A DNA stretch of 64,000 nt from Puccinia triticina (lineage: Eukaryota > Basidiomycota > Pucciniomycetes > Pucciniales > Pucciniaceae). A program made the position numbers and the translations under genes. Of this stretch, positions 33,239 through 44,830 are shown piece by piece (position 1 is the stretch's first letter; each line of letters begins with the position of its first letter). A model generated the notes under the pieces. The model made no database searches, was not told the origin of the DNA, and saw only the letters and a program-made list of their open reading frames with translations. The stretch covers positions 2,099,501-2,163,500 of the forward strand of contig NC_070560.1 in the NCBI RefSeq assembly GCF_026914185.1, written 5' to 3'.

Positions 33239-33344
33239 TTTGATTGAGTCGCGGGACTCAATCAGATTACCTAATCATATTTGATTGAGTCGCGGGACCC
33301 AATCAGATTACCTAATCATATTTGATTGAGTCGTGGGACCCAAT
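33239..33344 (+). repeat. 41-bp tandem repeat, copy B
   Basis: Same 2.6 units as in copy A, with the TTTGATTGAGTCG starts 41 bp apart. Confidence 0.9.
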
Positions 33345-33724
33345 GATGGCTGCCAGCGCACACAATGCGCAAAGAATCTTGATCCCCACACGTGTACCCA
33401 TCTGTCCACCACAACGGCCAACTTTTGGCGCTTTGGCGGCGCACTGCAACTGCCGTGTACATCTTATGAACACTACCTTCCACAAATTTCTAATCTCATT
33501 TTAGCCCAAACGTCTCCTCAACATCTTGTGTTTGTCTGTTTTGTAGCTTGTATTACTCAGATGCATTGCATCTTCATTATTAACCAGATGAAAGTTTTCA
33601 TTTCTTGTTTGCTTCTCCTTGAATTTTATTAGCCCACAACCCCACACCCAGAATAGAAAAATCAATCAGTCTTAACCATCTTCATGTTTTTTTTCTGCCC
33701 AATACTGGAAGACATAATCTGCCG

Positions 33725-34068
33725 GGAGGACTTCCTCTTGGAAAGGTGTCTACAGTACAACCAGCTTGCCCTATGCACTTCCTCCTCCGGCCTTGGACAG
33801 AAGCGAGTCGGTCAATGTCGATCTTATGTGGTTGACGTGAGCAATGACTAAATAAAAAAGCTGGTTAGGTGTGAGTGTCAAGCGTTTTGGTGAGGGTGAT
33901 TTGCCGATTAAGCGGACAAACCAGACATGTTCCAGACACTAAAATATAGGAAGAATACCAAGTCAGCATGCCGGCTATATTGGGTCACAAGTTGAACGCA
34001 GAGGCCAAAGCTTACTTGGCCTGCTTGTTCATGAGTCCTCGGACTTGGTCAACGGTAAATTTCACCAT
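33725..34068 (-). pseudogene. eEF2 N-terminal gene fragment, copy B
   Basis: Same fragment as 5030-5373, from the ATG at 34068. It carries the same P-loop loss and premature stop, so it was already broken before the segment was duplicated. Confidence 0.7.
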
Positions 34069-34099
34069 CTTGAGAGATCTAAAACAGTTTGAACTTAAC

Positions 34100-34187
34100 T
34101 AAGCCCCCGTCCACGCTGCGGCGCAAGCAGCTTTTAGCCGGGGAGAGATGTGTAGCACTGTGATCTCTCCTGCGTGGAGGGGGCTTA
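34100..34187. mobile_element. 88-bp hairpin MITE-like element, copy B
   Basis: Identical in design to 5405-5492, with outer stem TAAGCCCCCGTCCACGC / GCGTGGAGGGGGCTTA. Confidence 0.5.
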
Positions 34188-35336
34188 TGAACTATTGGCA
34201 CATGTTGGCGTGAGAGCATTCACCAATTTTGGTGGTGAAGGATGTTATTCCTCCACAGCGCTCCCAGTATCAACCAAGTTCATGATTCCTCCTGACCATG
34301 TGAGATTGAGCATATTCTTGTTGATCCTGTCTGCTCAGAATACCTATATTCCATCTCCATCATGCCCAATAAGCTTTCCAATTTTTGGATTTTGGGTTTT
34401 TCCAATGGTTGGCAGTGGTCAGTTACCTCGACTTCCTACCAAAACCCTAGGTGCAAAAAGGAAAAACGGTAAAGGGCCGACCCGGCTTGAAGGAGTTGGC
34501 AACTTCAAAAAAAGATAGAAAATATACAAAAACAGATTCAGAGAAACTGAGCGGACAGAAAGATAGCCAAGATCCCAGTGCTCAGCTGGGATTAAGTAAG
34601 AAAATAATGACATATTGTGGGGAGTTGTGAATTGGAAGCGGAGAAACTGCAAGCCTATTTCCAAGATAGCCTCACGCAAACATGTTCCTTTTGGTCATAA
34701 GCCCTGCTTGCACCTACACGACCTGCGGTGCTTGCAGGCTTTGTTAAGCTCGAAAACGGTTGGAGGAGACAATGCAGTCAATCCGTGATTAGCTCGGTGC
34801 CTGGAGGCCATATGCCTGCCTGGGGGTCAGCAGAAATTAAATGCGCAATCGACTGAGGGAAGGTTGAACGTACCAACGGAGTCTATGGCCATCTTTGGTC
34901 TTTAGATGCTTCCTTTCTGCTGGGAGTTCCTGGCAGTCTTGGGCGCGGCGGGGGGTGAATGTTGACCCAATCAAGCTCAGTCAAGTACTGCCATGAACGT
35001 TACACTCGTCATACACCTCAGGACTCGGGTTAGGTTCTTTTGCCCCTCAACCTCTCATTGTCTCTCATCTCTCCAAATCTGATCTTGAGTCTGAAATCCT
35101 GACAAACTTGAGATTTAAGTATGGCTAAAAGGTTCACAAGCATTTGTCAGATGACATGGTGCTACAGAACTAAAAATAAGGACAGTTATGCTATGGACAA
35201 TAATGCCAATGTTGTGCCGTAAAACCAGAGGGCTAATTGTTTTGTGAGATGAATGCACAAAGTGGATATGGTGAAGATAATAAAATGCTTTGGTTAAGAT
35301 AAAAAATGATTTCAATGAGATCAGAAGTTTAGGGGA

Positions 35337-36587
35337 TTAAGGGTCAGTGTTTGGAACGCAATAGCCACAATGCTTGAAAGCATTGAAAGCCATCTCTGCT
35401 GTCAAAACCTTGGCAGCAATGCGACGAATTGTGCCTTCAGGGTCCGGGGAAAAATTCAGTTCTTGAGATGAACGCATTTTTTGTTTGATTGCTGCAAAGC
35501 CGAGTTCAATCGGGTTCAGCTTGGGACAGTAGGGCAGAAGGTAGAGAATTCGTACACCTGCCGCATTGCACAGCTCTTCAACACAATCACCTCGATGGAT
35601 TGCGGCGTTATTGAAGACAAGCACGGAGTTGAAATTGGGATATCTGTTCATTCTGGGAAGCTGTTAGGAAGCCTATTAGTATCAGCGGTATTAAAGTCTT
35701 AAGGGTTGATTTTTGTAGCTTACCAAGTCAAACTCGAGGAAATGTTCAAATTTGAAACCAGTGTACGTCTGTGAGGTCATTGTGATGGCCAAAAGCCCAT
35801 CAATTGATATTGCTGGTAGCAGACTGACCCGCTTGGGGTTCTGATTGATAATGTGTTGCTCCGAGGGGGTCCCAATGGAGGACCTAGCAAAGGATCAAAG
35901 GAGATCACTGTCACAAAAGGAGCTCTCATCTAGAGGAGTTTCCCAGAAGAAGACAGTCAGTTTTGGTGAATAAGAGAAAAGCAATAGGGCTAACTTACCG
36001 GTAAACACAAGAAAGTCAGCTGGGAAAAATTCCATCCTTTTGATGTAGGAGTATTTAGAGGTGAGTGATTTGTGAACGTTCTTGGTCTTGGGTTTCTTCA
36101 AACTTATCATCAAGCGCTCCACGAGGTTACGGTGAACGGCCTCAATACTGAGCAAGAGTCCGGACGAGTCATACAGACGTTCTTGTAGTTCGTGCAGAAA
36201 GAGACCGGGTTCCAACCGGACAAGTTCAATCATGAAGTCGCACTCGACAGGAGTCAGGATTGCTGGTCGGCCGCGGCGCTCATACAACGTCGGATCCTTC
36301 ACAACGCATTGGGTTTCTTGGAAAAGCTGAAGCCACCTACGGAACAATTGCAGAGAAACCTTGACCTCCAGTAAGCGCCGGATTTTGGCCAATGAGAGTC
36401 CTTGATGTGCCATGCGGACCACAACGGCCTTGATTTCCGGGGCGTATTTATGATAAACCATAGAGTCAGGGGTGCTGGTTGGTGGAGTTTGTTGGAATTG
36501 ATTAGCGGAGGCGGTGTTGATTGATCTTGGTGGGATGGATGATGGGTGCCTGTAAAACCCCTGCACCTTGGGCGCCGCACATTTCAC
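35337..36587 (-). pseudogene. IS630/Tc1-mariner-type transposase, copy B
   Basis: Same three-exon layout as copy A, but the frame through LYLLPYCPKLNPIELGF is intact because the 2-bp insertion is absent. The Asn in place of the second catalytic Asp (VFNNAAIH) and the TGA after DSDLL are shared with copy A. The lesions therefore predate the duplication and the 2-bp insertion in A is later. Confidence 0.85.
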
Positions 36588-36790
36588 AAGACTGTCACAA
36601 GAACCAACTTCGACCCCATATAGTACTGTCGCCTCTGCCCTCCTAGCTCAGCAGAGATCCCCGACCAACTGACCATCTCTCCTGAGCTAGATGAAATAAA
36701 GACCCCTACATTGGCATCAGAAACCTTGAGACTGTTGTATCTCTGTGTGCCAGTGCCCTAGCCCAGTGAAGAGCTCCCAGCTCTTACAGT

Positions 36791-37253
36791 GCCGGCTCCT
36801 GACCGCACAGCTGCCTTCAGCCGGTCATCAGACTGATCCCCCCGGAGCTGTGTATGGCAGAAACCTGGGGATTAAACCGGGTGCTGTGGCCAGCTGTGTG
36901 CCAATTCTGGGCCTGAAGTCCATAACCTTACTATCCAAAAATGCTTGGAAAGTCCAAGCATTAGTAAAAACACAATATGTATGTGTCTGATGTGAGAGAA
37001 CGTATGCTGTGGATGTAAAACCCTTTGACAACCCCTGAAAAATAGGACCAAATAGGCACAACAGCCAACATAATTATGTGTTGTGTTTCTAATAATGCTT
37101 GGGCTTTCCAAGAATTTTTGGATGGTAAGGTTATGGACTTCGGGGCACAGCACCCGTTTAATCTTTGGGTTTCTGCCATACACAGCCCCGGGGGGATTGC
37201 TGTGATTGGATGACCGGCTGAAGGCAGCTGTGCAATCAGGAGCCAGCGCCCAT
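36791..37253. repeat. Foldback, copy B
   Basis: Counterpart of 8098-8560, lying between the inverted transposase copies. Confidence 0.8.
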
Positions 37254-37333
37254 CATCAATCCCACCAATATCCATTGACACGTATTCCGCCAATCAATAA
37301 CAACAACCTCCACCAACCAGTACCTCCAATTCT

Positions 37334-37733
37334 ATGTCTTATCGCATGTACGCCCCAAAAATCAAGGTTGCCGTGGTCCGCATGGCACAACAAGAACTGT
37401 GATTGGCCAAAATCTGATGCTTACTGGAGGTTGAGGTATCTCCACAGTTGTTCCGTAGATGGCTTCAAACTTTCCAAGAAACCCGATGCGTTGTGAAGGA
37501 TCCGACGTTTTATGAGCGCCGCCGCCAACACTTCATGATTGAACTTGTCCGCTTGGAACCGGGTCTCTTTCTGCACGAAATATAAGAGTGTCTCTATGAC
37601 CCGTCTGGACTCTTGCTCAGCACCGAGGCCGTTCACTAAAACCTTGTGGAATGTTTGTCAATAACTTGGTAAGTACTCAAGCACAGTGGCCTTTGTTTTC
37701 CAAACAACTGACCCTTAATCTCCCTAACTTCTG
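37334..37733 (+). pseudogene. Internally deleted transposase relic, copy B
   Basis: Counterpart of 8641-9040, with the same stops and the same deletion of the catalytic domain. Confidence 0.8.
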
Positions 37734-38136
37734 ATCTCATCAAAAGCATTTTCATCTTAACCATATCCACTTGTATTTCAAATCATGACGCGTGCAGTCA
37801 TCTCACAAAAAATTAGCCCTCTGTTTTTATCTCAATACAAGTCGGTGCAACATCAGCATTGCATAGTTGTCTTTATTTTAACTACTGTACTAGTAGCACC
37901 ATGCCATCTAACAAAAGCCTGTGAACCTTAAATCCCTACCAAAATATCAAGTTTTTCAGGATTTTAGAATCAAGATTGGAGAGATTTACTCAGGACTGCC
38001 CGAGGGCTTGGATACAATGTATGCAGATGTTAGGATCCGCATCACAATATCAATGAACAAGAACCCTGGATTCAGCACCAGGAAAAAAAAATAGTCACTT
38101 GATGACAAGTGACATCATGCCAGCTCCAGCGGGCTA

Positions 38137-38228
38137 CCCACCATCTACCCACCATCTACCCATCATCCACCCACCATCTACCCACCATCTACCCATCATC
38201 CACCCACCATCTACCCACCATCTAACCA
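38137..38228 (+). repeat. CCACC-type minisatellite, expanded in copy B
   Basis: Repeats of CTACCCACCAT and CATCCACCCACCAT. The equivalent array in copy A (about 9440-9490) is 44 bp shorter. Confidence 0.85.
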
Positions 38229-38562
38229 GTTTAAGAATTTCCACAGGAGATACTCAGTTTTTGCTGGGCACCACTGATCCCTATTTCTGGTCAGCTGATA
38301 CTCAGCTTTAGCTCCCAGCTTATGCTCAGCTTTGGTGCCCAGCTCATGCTCAGCTTTATTTCCCAGATCAGAACCAGTCCTGGCCCAGCTTATTTTCAGC
38401 TTTATTCCAGTCATGGCTCAGCTTAGACTCAGATTAGGACTATCATTGGCCCAGCCAATGCTCAGCTTTGGACCAGTATTGGCTCAGCTGATTTTCAGCT
38501 TTGGATAAATCTCAGCCCAGCCAATGCTCAGATTCTGAGTCTGACCACTCCTGTAACAGCTT

Positions 38563-38800
38563 ATGCTCATCTGTGGACCAGCCTTGGCTCAGCTGATGCT
38601 CAGCTGTGGACCAACCTTGGCTAAGACAATGCTCAGCTGTGGACCAGCCTTGGCTCAGCTGATGCTCAGCTGTGGACCAGCCTTGGCTCAGCTGATGCTC
38701 AGCTGTGGACCAGCCTTGGCTCAGCTGATTCTCAGCTGTGGACCAGCCTTGGCTCAGCAGATGCTCAGCTGGGGAACAGCCTTGGCTCAGGTGATATTAA
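38563..38800 (+). repeat. 33-bp minisatellite, 7 units, copy B
   Basis: Same unit as in copy A, but seven in place of nine, with more variants among the last three (ILSCGPALAQQ and MLSWGTALAQV in the open frame). Confidence 0.9.
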
Positions 38801-39358
38801 TCTTTTGAATAGTCTCAAAAAATCTGATACTCAGCTTTGGAACAGCCTTGGCTCAGCCAATGCTCAGCTTTGTACCAGCATTGGCTCAGCCAATGCTCAG
38901 CTTTTGAAATATTTTGGCCCAGCTGGTGTTAATCTTTGGAACAGTATTGTCCCAGCTGATCCTAAGCTCTGCACAAGCCTTTTCCAAGATGATGCTCAGC
39001 TTTGGACCATTGTTGGCTAAGCTGATGCTCAGATTTGGAATATTCTTGGTCCAGCTGACACTTGGATTTGTTTCAGGCTTGGAATATCCAATGCTCAGCT
39101 GTGGCCCAGGCTCAGCCAATGCTCAGCTTTGGCCCAGGCTCAGTCAATGCCTACTGCTCAGCTTATGATGAGCATCAGCTGTTCCTGGGAAAAAATTAGG
39201 ATCAGCTGACTGTGCCACATTGAGTGCTCTGTTGCAGTCCTGCAAGCTCTACAAGTGCTGGTGGAGCAGACTTGGAGCAGCGCTGGAGTAGCTCTGGAGC
39301 AGAAACCAAAGCTGCATCATGTCACTTGCCATCAAGTGACTATTTTCTTTTCCTGGTG

Positions 39359-40647
39359 CAGAAGACGAAAAAGAGAGAAATAAGGAGTTGATTTAATTGT
39401 CATTTGAGCTTCTTAAATATATTGAGATTAACAAACCCATCAAAAAACTAGATGATAAACTTTTCAAGTGCGGTTTTCCTTCAAGCACTCGCTTTTCCCA
39501 TTTCTGCCAGTTTCCGATGAACCCAGTCGCCATGCCTCCACATGAAACCTCTGACAGCCCATATTCATACTCTAGCAGACATGAAGACGAATGACCTCCC
39601 CTCCAGGGGAACCCACCAAAGTAATTTTGACTGCAATGTGTGATGCTCTCTTGCCTTTCAATCATCCCTTTGTTCCTTGTCCGCACACACCATCACCTCC
39701 GAACGGCGTGGATTGCGTCAAAAGGGAGGAAGTTAGCAAACCAGAGGCTTCGCGCCTGCTTGGCCCAGCTAAAAGCCACATAACAACTGAGCCTGGCGCA
39801 CTTGCAGCTCAATCAAGTTCAAAGCCGTTGATCGGCACCAGCCTGCATGCAATCAACCTCAGCGCTCCACAGAGCCTGGAAATCAAACAAGTTGGTTTCA
39901 TTGCAGTCCTGTTCAGCCTGTTTTGCTTTTGAGTGGCTTTTGGAATTGAATATTGAAGGAGGAAGGAGCATCACAAGATTTACTTCAGCCTCTTGCTGTG
40001 ATTTCATCTGCTTGGGGAACTCAAACAGTTTTTCCGGTGTGGTAGATGGAAAGGTTCCACTACATCAAAAATAAAAAAATTCTCTGTTTTCTTTTATTTA
40101 CATAGTATTCATCAGGAATCATGGACTATGGCGCAAGGACAGGACTTGACAGGACTAGAAGTTACATTCCAAGCTACATATACACCTCACCTCCTATTAC
40201 AACCTCACGTTTACATACACAACCTAGCTGCTGGACAGCTACACATACTCATCTACACTGCATAGTATGTACATGCATTCTAAATTAGTGGATCTTCACA
40301 ACTGACAGCTGCAGGTGACATCATAGAAGTACCACATTAAATCCCTCATGTTCTGACCAATCATAGTCACTCATTCAGTTTCCCTGCAGCTAAAATCCCT
40401 CATACATGGCCTCCTTGTAGCTAAATTCCCGCACATTTGTCTATATAAGGAGCTCTCTTCCCCCCCTCAGTGGTCTTTTCCTTAGTTCATTACTCACCAA
40501 TTACAGTCAACCCAACATTTACATAAACAACCTTACATACATTTAACAACCTACATACATAACAACCCTTACAATAACAATATCAACAAATTATTCAGTG
40601 TCATCAACAAGCTCATCTTGAACCAACCAACCCTATCACTTCATTAA

Positions 40648-40680
<33 letters not shown>

Positions 40681-40934
40681 TCTGGTAGTATAGAAGGGCA
40701 GAGTTTGCACCTCCATCATCCCCTTCTCCATTCAGCAAAAGGTTCTCAGGAACACTTTTGAGTCGTACACCGGGTGAAGGGAACCGGATCTATTGGTGGG
40801 CAAGCCGTCCGCAGATCCGTGGCCGCCAAACCAGGGTGTGCTAGAGGCGGCTAGATAGACGGTTGGGGTAGTCGGAGTGGCACCGCAATTGATGGTCACA
40901 GTATGTAACAGTTAGTGATGGATCCATCCCAAAT
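39359..40934. other. No gene recognised; LTR-like promoter segment
   Basis: 39393-39935 has overlapping short ORFs without motifs. 40100-40900 looks like a retrotransposon LTR or leader: TATATAAGG at 40442, a CT-rich start region (GAGCTCTCTTCCCCCCC), then an ACAACC-rich tract. I could not find both LTR ends or a target duplication, so I do not call it an element. Confidence 0.3.
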
Positions 40935-41165
40935 CAAGACATTGATTGGCAAGGTGGAAATCGGTATCCGTTGAGGGTAGTAAACCAGGAAATGGCGGGG
41001 GGGGGGTTGATTTGCCGGTTGACCATCCAAGCTGTTGACCATTTGGACAATTGAGCCACAGCCTCACAGGAGTGGTACTGCTGTGGCCGCAATGATTGTT
41101 GCAGGATCATGGCTTTTGAAGGAGGATAAAAAATGTGTAACTTAAAATTGAAATGCAAAGATTTT
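40935..41165 (-). repeat. Inverted copy of the 29045-29300 repeat
   Basis: Reverse complement shares CAAAAGCCATGATCCTG, CACTCCTGTGAGGCTGTGGC, TGGTCAAC and the poly-C run before GCCATTTCCTGGTTTACTAC. It has one unit of the 52-bp duplication. A foldback-arm-like scrap (AGTCCAAGCATTCTTG) follows at about 41190. Confidence 0.7.
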
Positions 41166-41384
41166 GGCAAATCTTCCTGCCAATCAGTCCAAGCATTCTT
41201 GAAAACACAATATGTACCCAAGACCAACTCTGATTGAATCTAGACCAGAAGCTACCAGAAGGGATTTTTACATAAGATCATGTTGCAATCTTTGGGAAGC
41301 TTTGGGAACCCTAGTTGAAAACATCAAATCCAATCATTTCACAACATGCTGCCATAAGCACCTTTTTTGCAGCGTTTGACAGTG

Positions 41385-41590
41385 GAAGACTTTCCGTCAG
41401 CATTTAGAGAGCTCTAGATGCCCCTATAGCTCCTAAATTAAGACATCTACTAAATCAACAATCAGTGCACATGAAAGTCATGAGCTGTAGGGTTAGGAAA
41501 ACATTTTCCCTTCTACCAAAAATTAAGAGTATGGGTGTGTAAATTGAGATCTGGGAGGCTCCCAGACTTGACAGGAAGTCCTCCAGTCCC
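41385..41590 (-). repeat. GGAGGACTTCC-type dispersed repeat, copy 1
   Basis: On the minus strand it starts GGAGGACTTCCTGTC and runs through GGGAGCCTCCCAGATCTCAA, TTAATTTTTGGTAGAAGGG and AGGGGCATCTAGAGC to a GGAAAGTCTTCC end. Two more copies lie at 45642 and 47127. Ends mirror each other, so it is probably a MITE of about 205 bp. Confidence 0.75.
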
Positions 41591-41654
41591 TGCAAATAAG
41601 ACTTTATGCTTTTGTGACATATGCCAATAGAGGGGTTCACAATGGAATTTAAAA

Positions 41655-41950
41655 ACAACTCTAGAGCCCATTTTAAGGCCTTTAGGAACAACTTGAAGTT
41701 TATGGTATTCAAAGTTGCATATGTCACTGTTTACATAAAATCATAAAGCCAATTTTGGCTGGGAGATGTCAGCGTGCATAAAACTCAAAGTGACATCTCC
41801 CAGCCAAAATTGCAGTTTATGATTTTATGTAAAAAAATCTTATGCAATTTTGAATACCATAGTTGTTCTGATTGCCAAGGAACACCCAAATGTTAGGCAC
41901 AGCTTAACAAATTTTTAAAAATTTGTTCATAAATGGGCTCTAAAAGTTTT
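41655..41950. repeat. Foldback of about 300 bp
   Basis: Inner arms of about 90 bp (41683-41778 and 41790-41880) share TTTACATAAAATCATAAA and TTTTGGCTGGGAGATGTCA. Weaker similarity (TAGAGCCCATTT) extends the arms outwards. A further partial arm (CTGGGAGATGTCAC) occurs at about 42003. Confidence 0.8.
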
Positions 41951-42068
41951 CAGAATCTAAATTTCATCAGAAAAATACATAACAGCATGAACTGTGATTT
42001 TGCCTGGGAGATGTCACCTTGAGGTTTTGCATGTTGACATGTTCCAAGCCAAAATTTGCTTTATGTAT

Positions 42069-42922
42069 CACCAGGAAAAAAAAGTAGTCACTTGATGGCA
42101 AGTGACATGATGCAGCTTTGTTTTCAGCTCCAACACTGCTCCAATGCTGCTCCTCTCCACCAGCACATCTAGATCTCACATGACAGGTGTCAGGATCAAA
42201 GCACTCAATGTGACAAAACTAGATGATGCTCATCCCCAGTCCTGGCCCAGCTGATGCTCAGCTTTTACTCTGGCTCAGCTGATGCTCATTTTTTGCCCTG
42301 GCCCAGATGATGCTCAGCTTTGGCACCCGCCACCTGATGATCATCTTTGGCCCTGGTACAGCTGATGCTCAGCCTTGACCGTGGCTCAGCTGATGCTTAG
42401 CTTTGGCACTAGTGTAGCTGATTTTCAGCTCTGTTTCTGTCCAAGCTGATTCCCATCTTTCTCCCTGGCCTGGCTCAGCTGAGCATCAGCTGGCCAGCTG
42501 GCCCAGGACTGGGTCAAAGCTGAGCATCAGCTGGGACAGGACTAGGAAAAGGCTGAGCAAGGACTGATACAAAGCTGAGCATCAGCTGCGCCAGGACTAG
42601 TAAAAAGCTGAGCATCAACTGGGCAAGGACTGGTCAAAAAGGTTTATTCCAATTCTTAGAGCAAACTGTGTGAAAAAGCTGAGTATGAGCTGAGCAAAAA
42701 AGCTGAGTATGAGCTACCAAAGCTGAGTATCAACTGGAAAGAACTGAGGATCAGTTGGGCTCAACAAAAACTGAACAGGACCTCCTTGGTAAATTTTGGA
42801 AGTTGAGGAGATTGCTGGGAGATTAGGGTAGATAGTGGATAGATATTGGATAGATGGTAGGTAGCTGGCTGGAGCTGGTGTGATGTCACTTGTCATCAAC
42901 TGAATATTTTATTTTCATGGTG
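42069..42922 (-). mobile_element. Satellite-bearing TIR element, third copy
   Basis: 854 bp from CACCAGGAAAAAAAAGTAG to ATTTTATTTTCATGGTG, flanked by TAT on both sides (42066-42068 and 42923-42925). It has the left hairpin TCACTTG-ATGG-CAAGTGA and a mismatched right hairpin. It is inverted relative to copies A and B. GCTCAGC-type units switch orientation in the middle, so the interior is itself roughly palindromic. Confidence 0.8.
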
Positions 42923-44072
42923 TATGCTCTTACGTAAACAATTGCATGTGCAATTTTGAACATCATCCAAGTTTATTAAAGACACATTTTTACAACAATT
43001 GAAAAAAAAAGTTCAAGGGTTTCCCATTACATTTTGTCATAATAGAAAAAAAACATCAAGGGTTTCCCCCTTTTATAAAACACAAAAAAAAAAATCACAA
43101 GGTTTAATCTACATACAAAAGGACTTGAAAAAAATGAAATCTCAAATGCCCCCAAACAACACCAAAGGTGTTGTGAACAGCAGTGGCTGTTGCGTCTGGG
43201 CCAACCTCCAGCCCGCGTCAAGCGCACAGGTCAAAAAGGAAGGGCGTTGAAGGCCCCCATCCCGCAGCAAAGGCTGCAGAACCCTGTGGGGCCCACTCTT
43301 CAGCCCCTCAAACTGTGCAAGTGCAACAGCGGAGGGGTTCGAGGGCAAACCACACGCTGGAAGTACAGCGGCAGAGGATGCCCTGGGGATTATCCAAACT
43401 CAAGGGCACCTCTTTTTATACACGTTCCAGTTCCCCCAGCAAGCTCACATTGGCTTCCCCTTGACTTGGCCCTGCAGGCTATGTACATATCCTTGGCAAC
43501 AACGCCACCGCCACAGCACTGATGCATCTTCAACCCGTGCGGCACTGACATGTAACCTAGCCATTTACCCTGGGCCATTCAAATGGCTTGCTCCCCTTGC
43601 TGACCTCACCAAATTTTCAAGCAGCAAATAAGCAATAGTCTGGGGATGGAAAATATGTCTCAAACAGTAATCTTGGCTCCTCCGGGACTGTGTACTGTAT
43701 CCATGTCCAACTCCTCCCTCCCTTGCTTCTTCATCCACCCCACCCAATCTCTCCTGGCCCTATTCTCTTTGGCTGCCTTTTAAACTCAACCTTTTGCCTG
43801 CTCTTTGGTCTTATCCCCCATGGTAAGCACATATGTTCTCCGACTGATATGATACCGGCAATTATATTTTGAAATAGAATCTCGCGCTGACCACTGCGCT
43901 CTGATTTATAGCTCAAGAATCATCATCAGTTGAAAAATAACTCATAAGTCAACGGAGAATGGGTTGGCTTGAGTTCTTCCCAAACCTTTGCAGTGAAAGG
44001 TCAGTTCCAGCTGGATCCATGTTGTGTGGAAGGTCTTGCAGTATCTGGTGAAATATGTACATACTGAGGATC
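42923..44072. other. No gene recognised
   Basis: A-rich stretch 42960-43140 with an AAGGGTTTCCC motif repeated at 43014 and 43058, followed by a GC-richer region (43180-43540). There the plus frame contains LKLCKCNSGGVRGQ. I found no supporting splice structure or motif. Confidence 0.3.
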
Positions 44073-44830
44073 CTTCTCCCCGCACAGATCCAGCGACTTG
44101 CGAGCAAATAAGGACATGTCCGAACATGAACTTGGCAGATCTAGGTATAGCAATCAAAGCAGCCACGGAGGTGTTTTTGAGGTGTCGGCACAGCACAGCC
44201 GCGGTCAGACAGAGTTATCTGCGCAAGTTCAACGGGCTGATTCTGGCGAACGCCAAAGACCTGGCGGAGAACGGGAAGAGCTGGAAGGATGCGCTGAGCG
44301 AGGTGAACTATGCGGCCAGCTTTGTGGAATTCTTCGCCACGGAGACCCTCCGCACAGACGGGATCATTGTCCCCAGCTCTACCCCTGCCTTTAGACATCT
44401 CGTCATCATCGCTGCTCTGTCTTTGGAACCTCCCAGGGGCTCTGATCACCTGTAAGGTCGCGCCTGCTCTGGATGCAGGCTGTTCAGTAATTGTAGGTTT
44501 TTTCTTTTGCCTGCACAACACTTGTTGTGGCTGGGCTTTTATCTATTCTTCTCTTACTTGTACATATATATGGGTGTGTGTGTTCAGGTTGCTTATTTTT
44601 TTTCTTACTTTAGGTTGCTTATTTTTTTGTATGTGTGTGTATGTTAAAGCAATTGCAGAAACCCAAGTGACTGCATTGACCTTCACCAAACTTGCTAAAT
44701 AAGCTGGCTTTCCTGCTGGAGTTTTCAGCATCATCACTACTCAGTCGGCAACACCTGAGATTGGCAAAGAATTCTGCGAGCACAAGGAGATCCGCAAACT
44801 GTCCCTTACAGGCTTGGTTATTCCGCAGGT
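44073..44830 (+). pseudogene. Succinate-semialdehyde dehydrogenase (ALDH family) fragment
   Basis: Successive plus frames match the N-terminal and cofactor-binding part of fungal SSADH, the NAD(P)-dependent enzyme of the GABA shunt. They include TDPATCEQIRTCPNMNLADL, TAAVRQSYLRKFNGLILANA, ENGKSWKDALSEVNYAASFV and then, after a frameshift near 44400, LWNLPGALITCKVAPALDAG. A gap of about 150 bp (intron or insertion) precedes TALTFTKLAK-stop-AGFPAGV and KEFCEHKEIRKLSLTG. About six residues are missing before ENGK, a TAA interrupts LAKEAGFP, and the catalytic Cys region is absent. Confidence 0.75.

Larger units (their letters stand above)
32889..39346. repeat. 6.5-kb duplicated segment, copy B
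   Basis: Near-identical partner of 4194-10674 in the same orientation, offset about 28.7 kb. This copy retains the intact right end of the satellite-bearing element with its target duplication and lacks the 2-bp insertion in the transposase. It has two fewer 33-bp units and a 44-bp longer CCACC-type array. It is the more complete of the two copies at the right end. Confidence 0.95.
38076..39358 (+). mobile_element. Satellite-bearing TIR element, copy B (complete)
   Basis: The ends CACCAGGAAAAAAAAATAG and CTATTTTCTTTTCCTGGTG are near-perfect terminal inverted repeats. CAG occurs on both sides (38073-38075 and 39359-39361), a 3-bp target duplication. Each end has a hairpin directly inside the A/T run (TCACTTG-ATGA-CAAGTGA and TCACTTG-CCAT-CAAGTGA). 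The interior is almost wholly GCTCAGC-type tandem sequence, with no transposase. Confidence 0.82.

Noticed and set aside
40100..40900. Solo LTR
   Set aside because: TATA box and leader-like composition fit, but I could not find matching TG/CA ends or a target duplication, so it is only noted as LTR-like.
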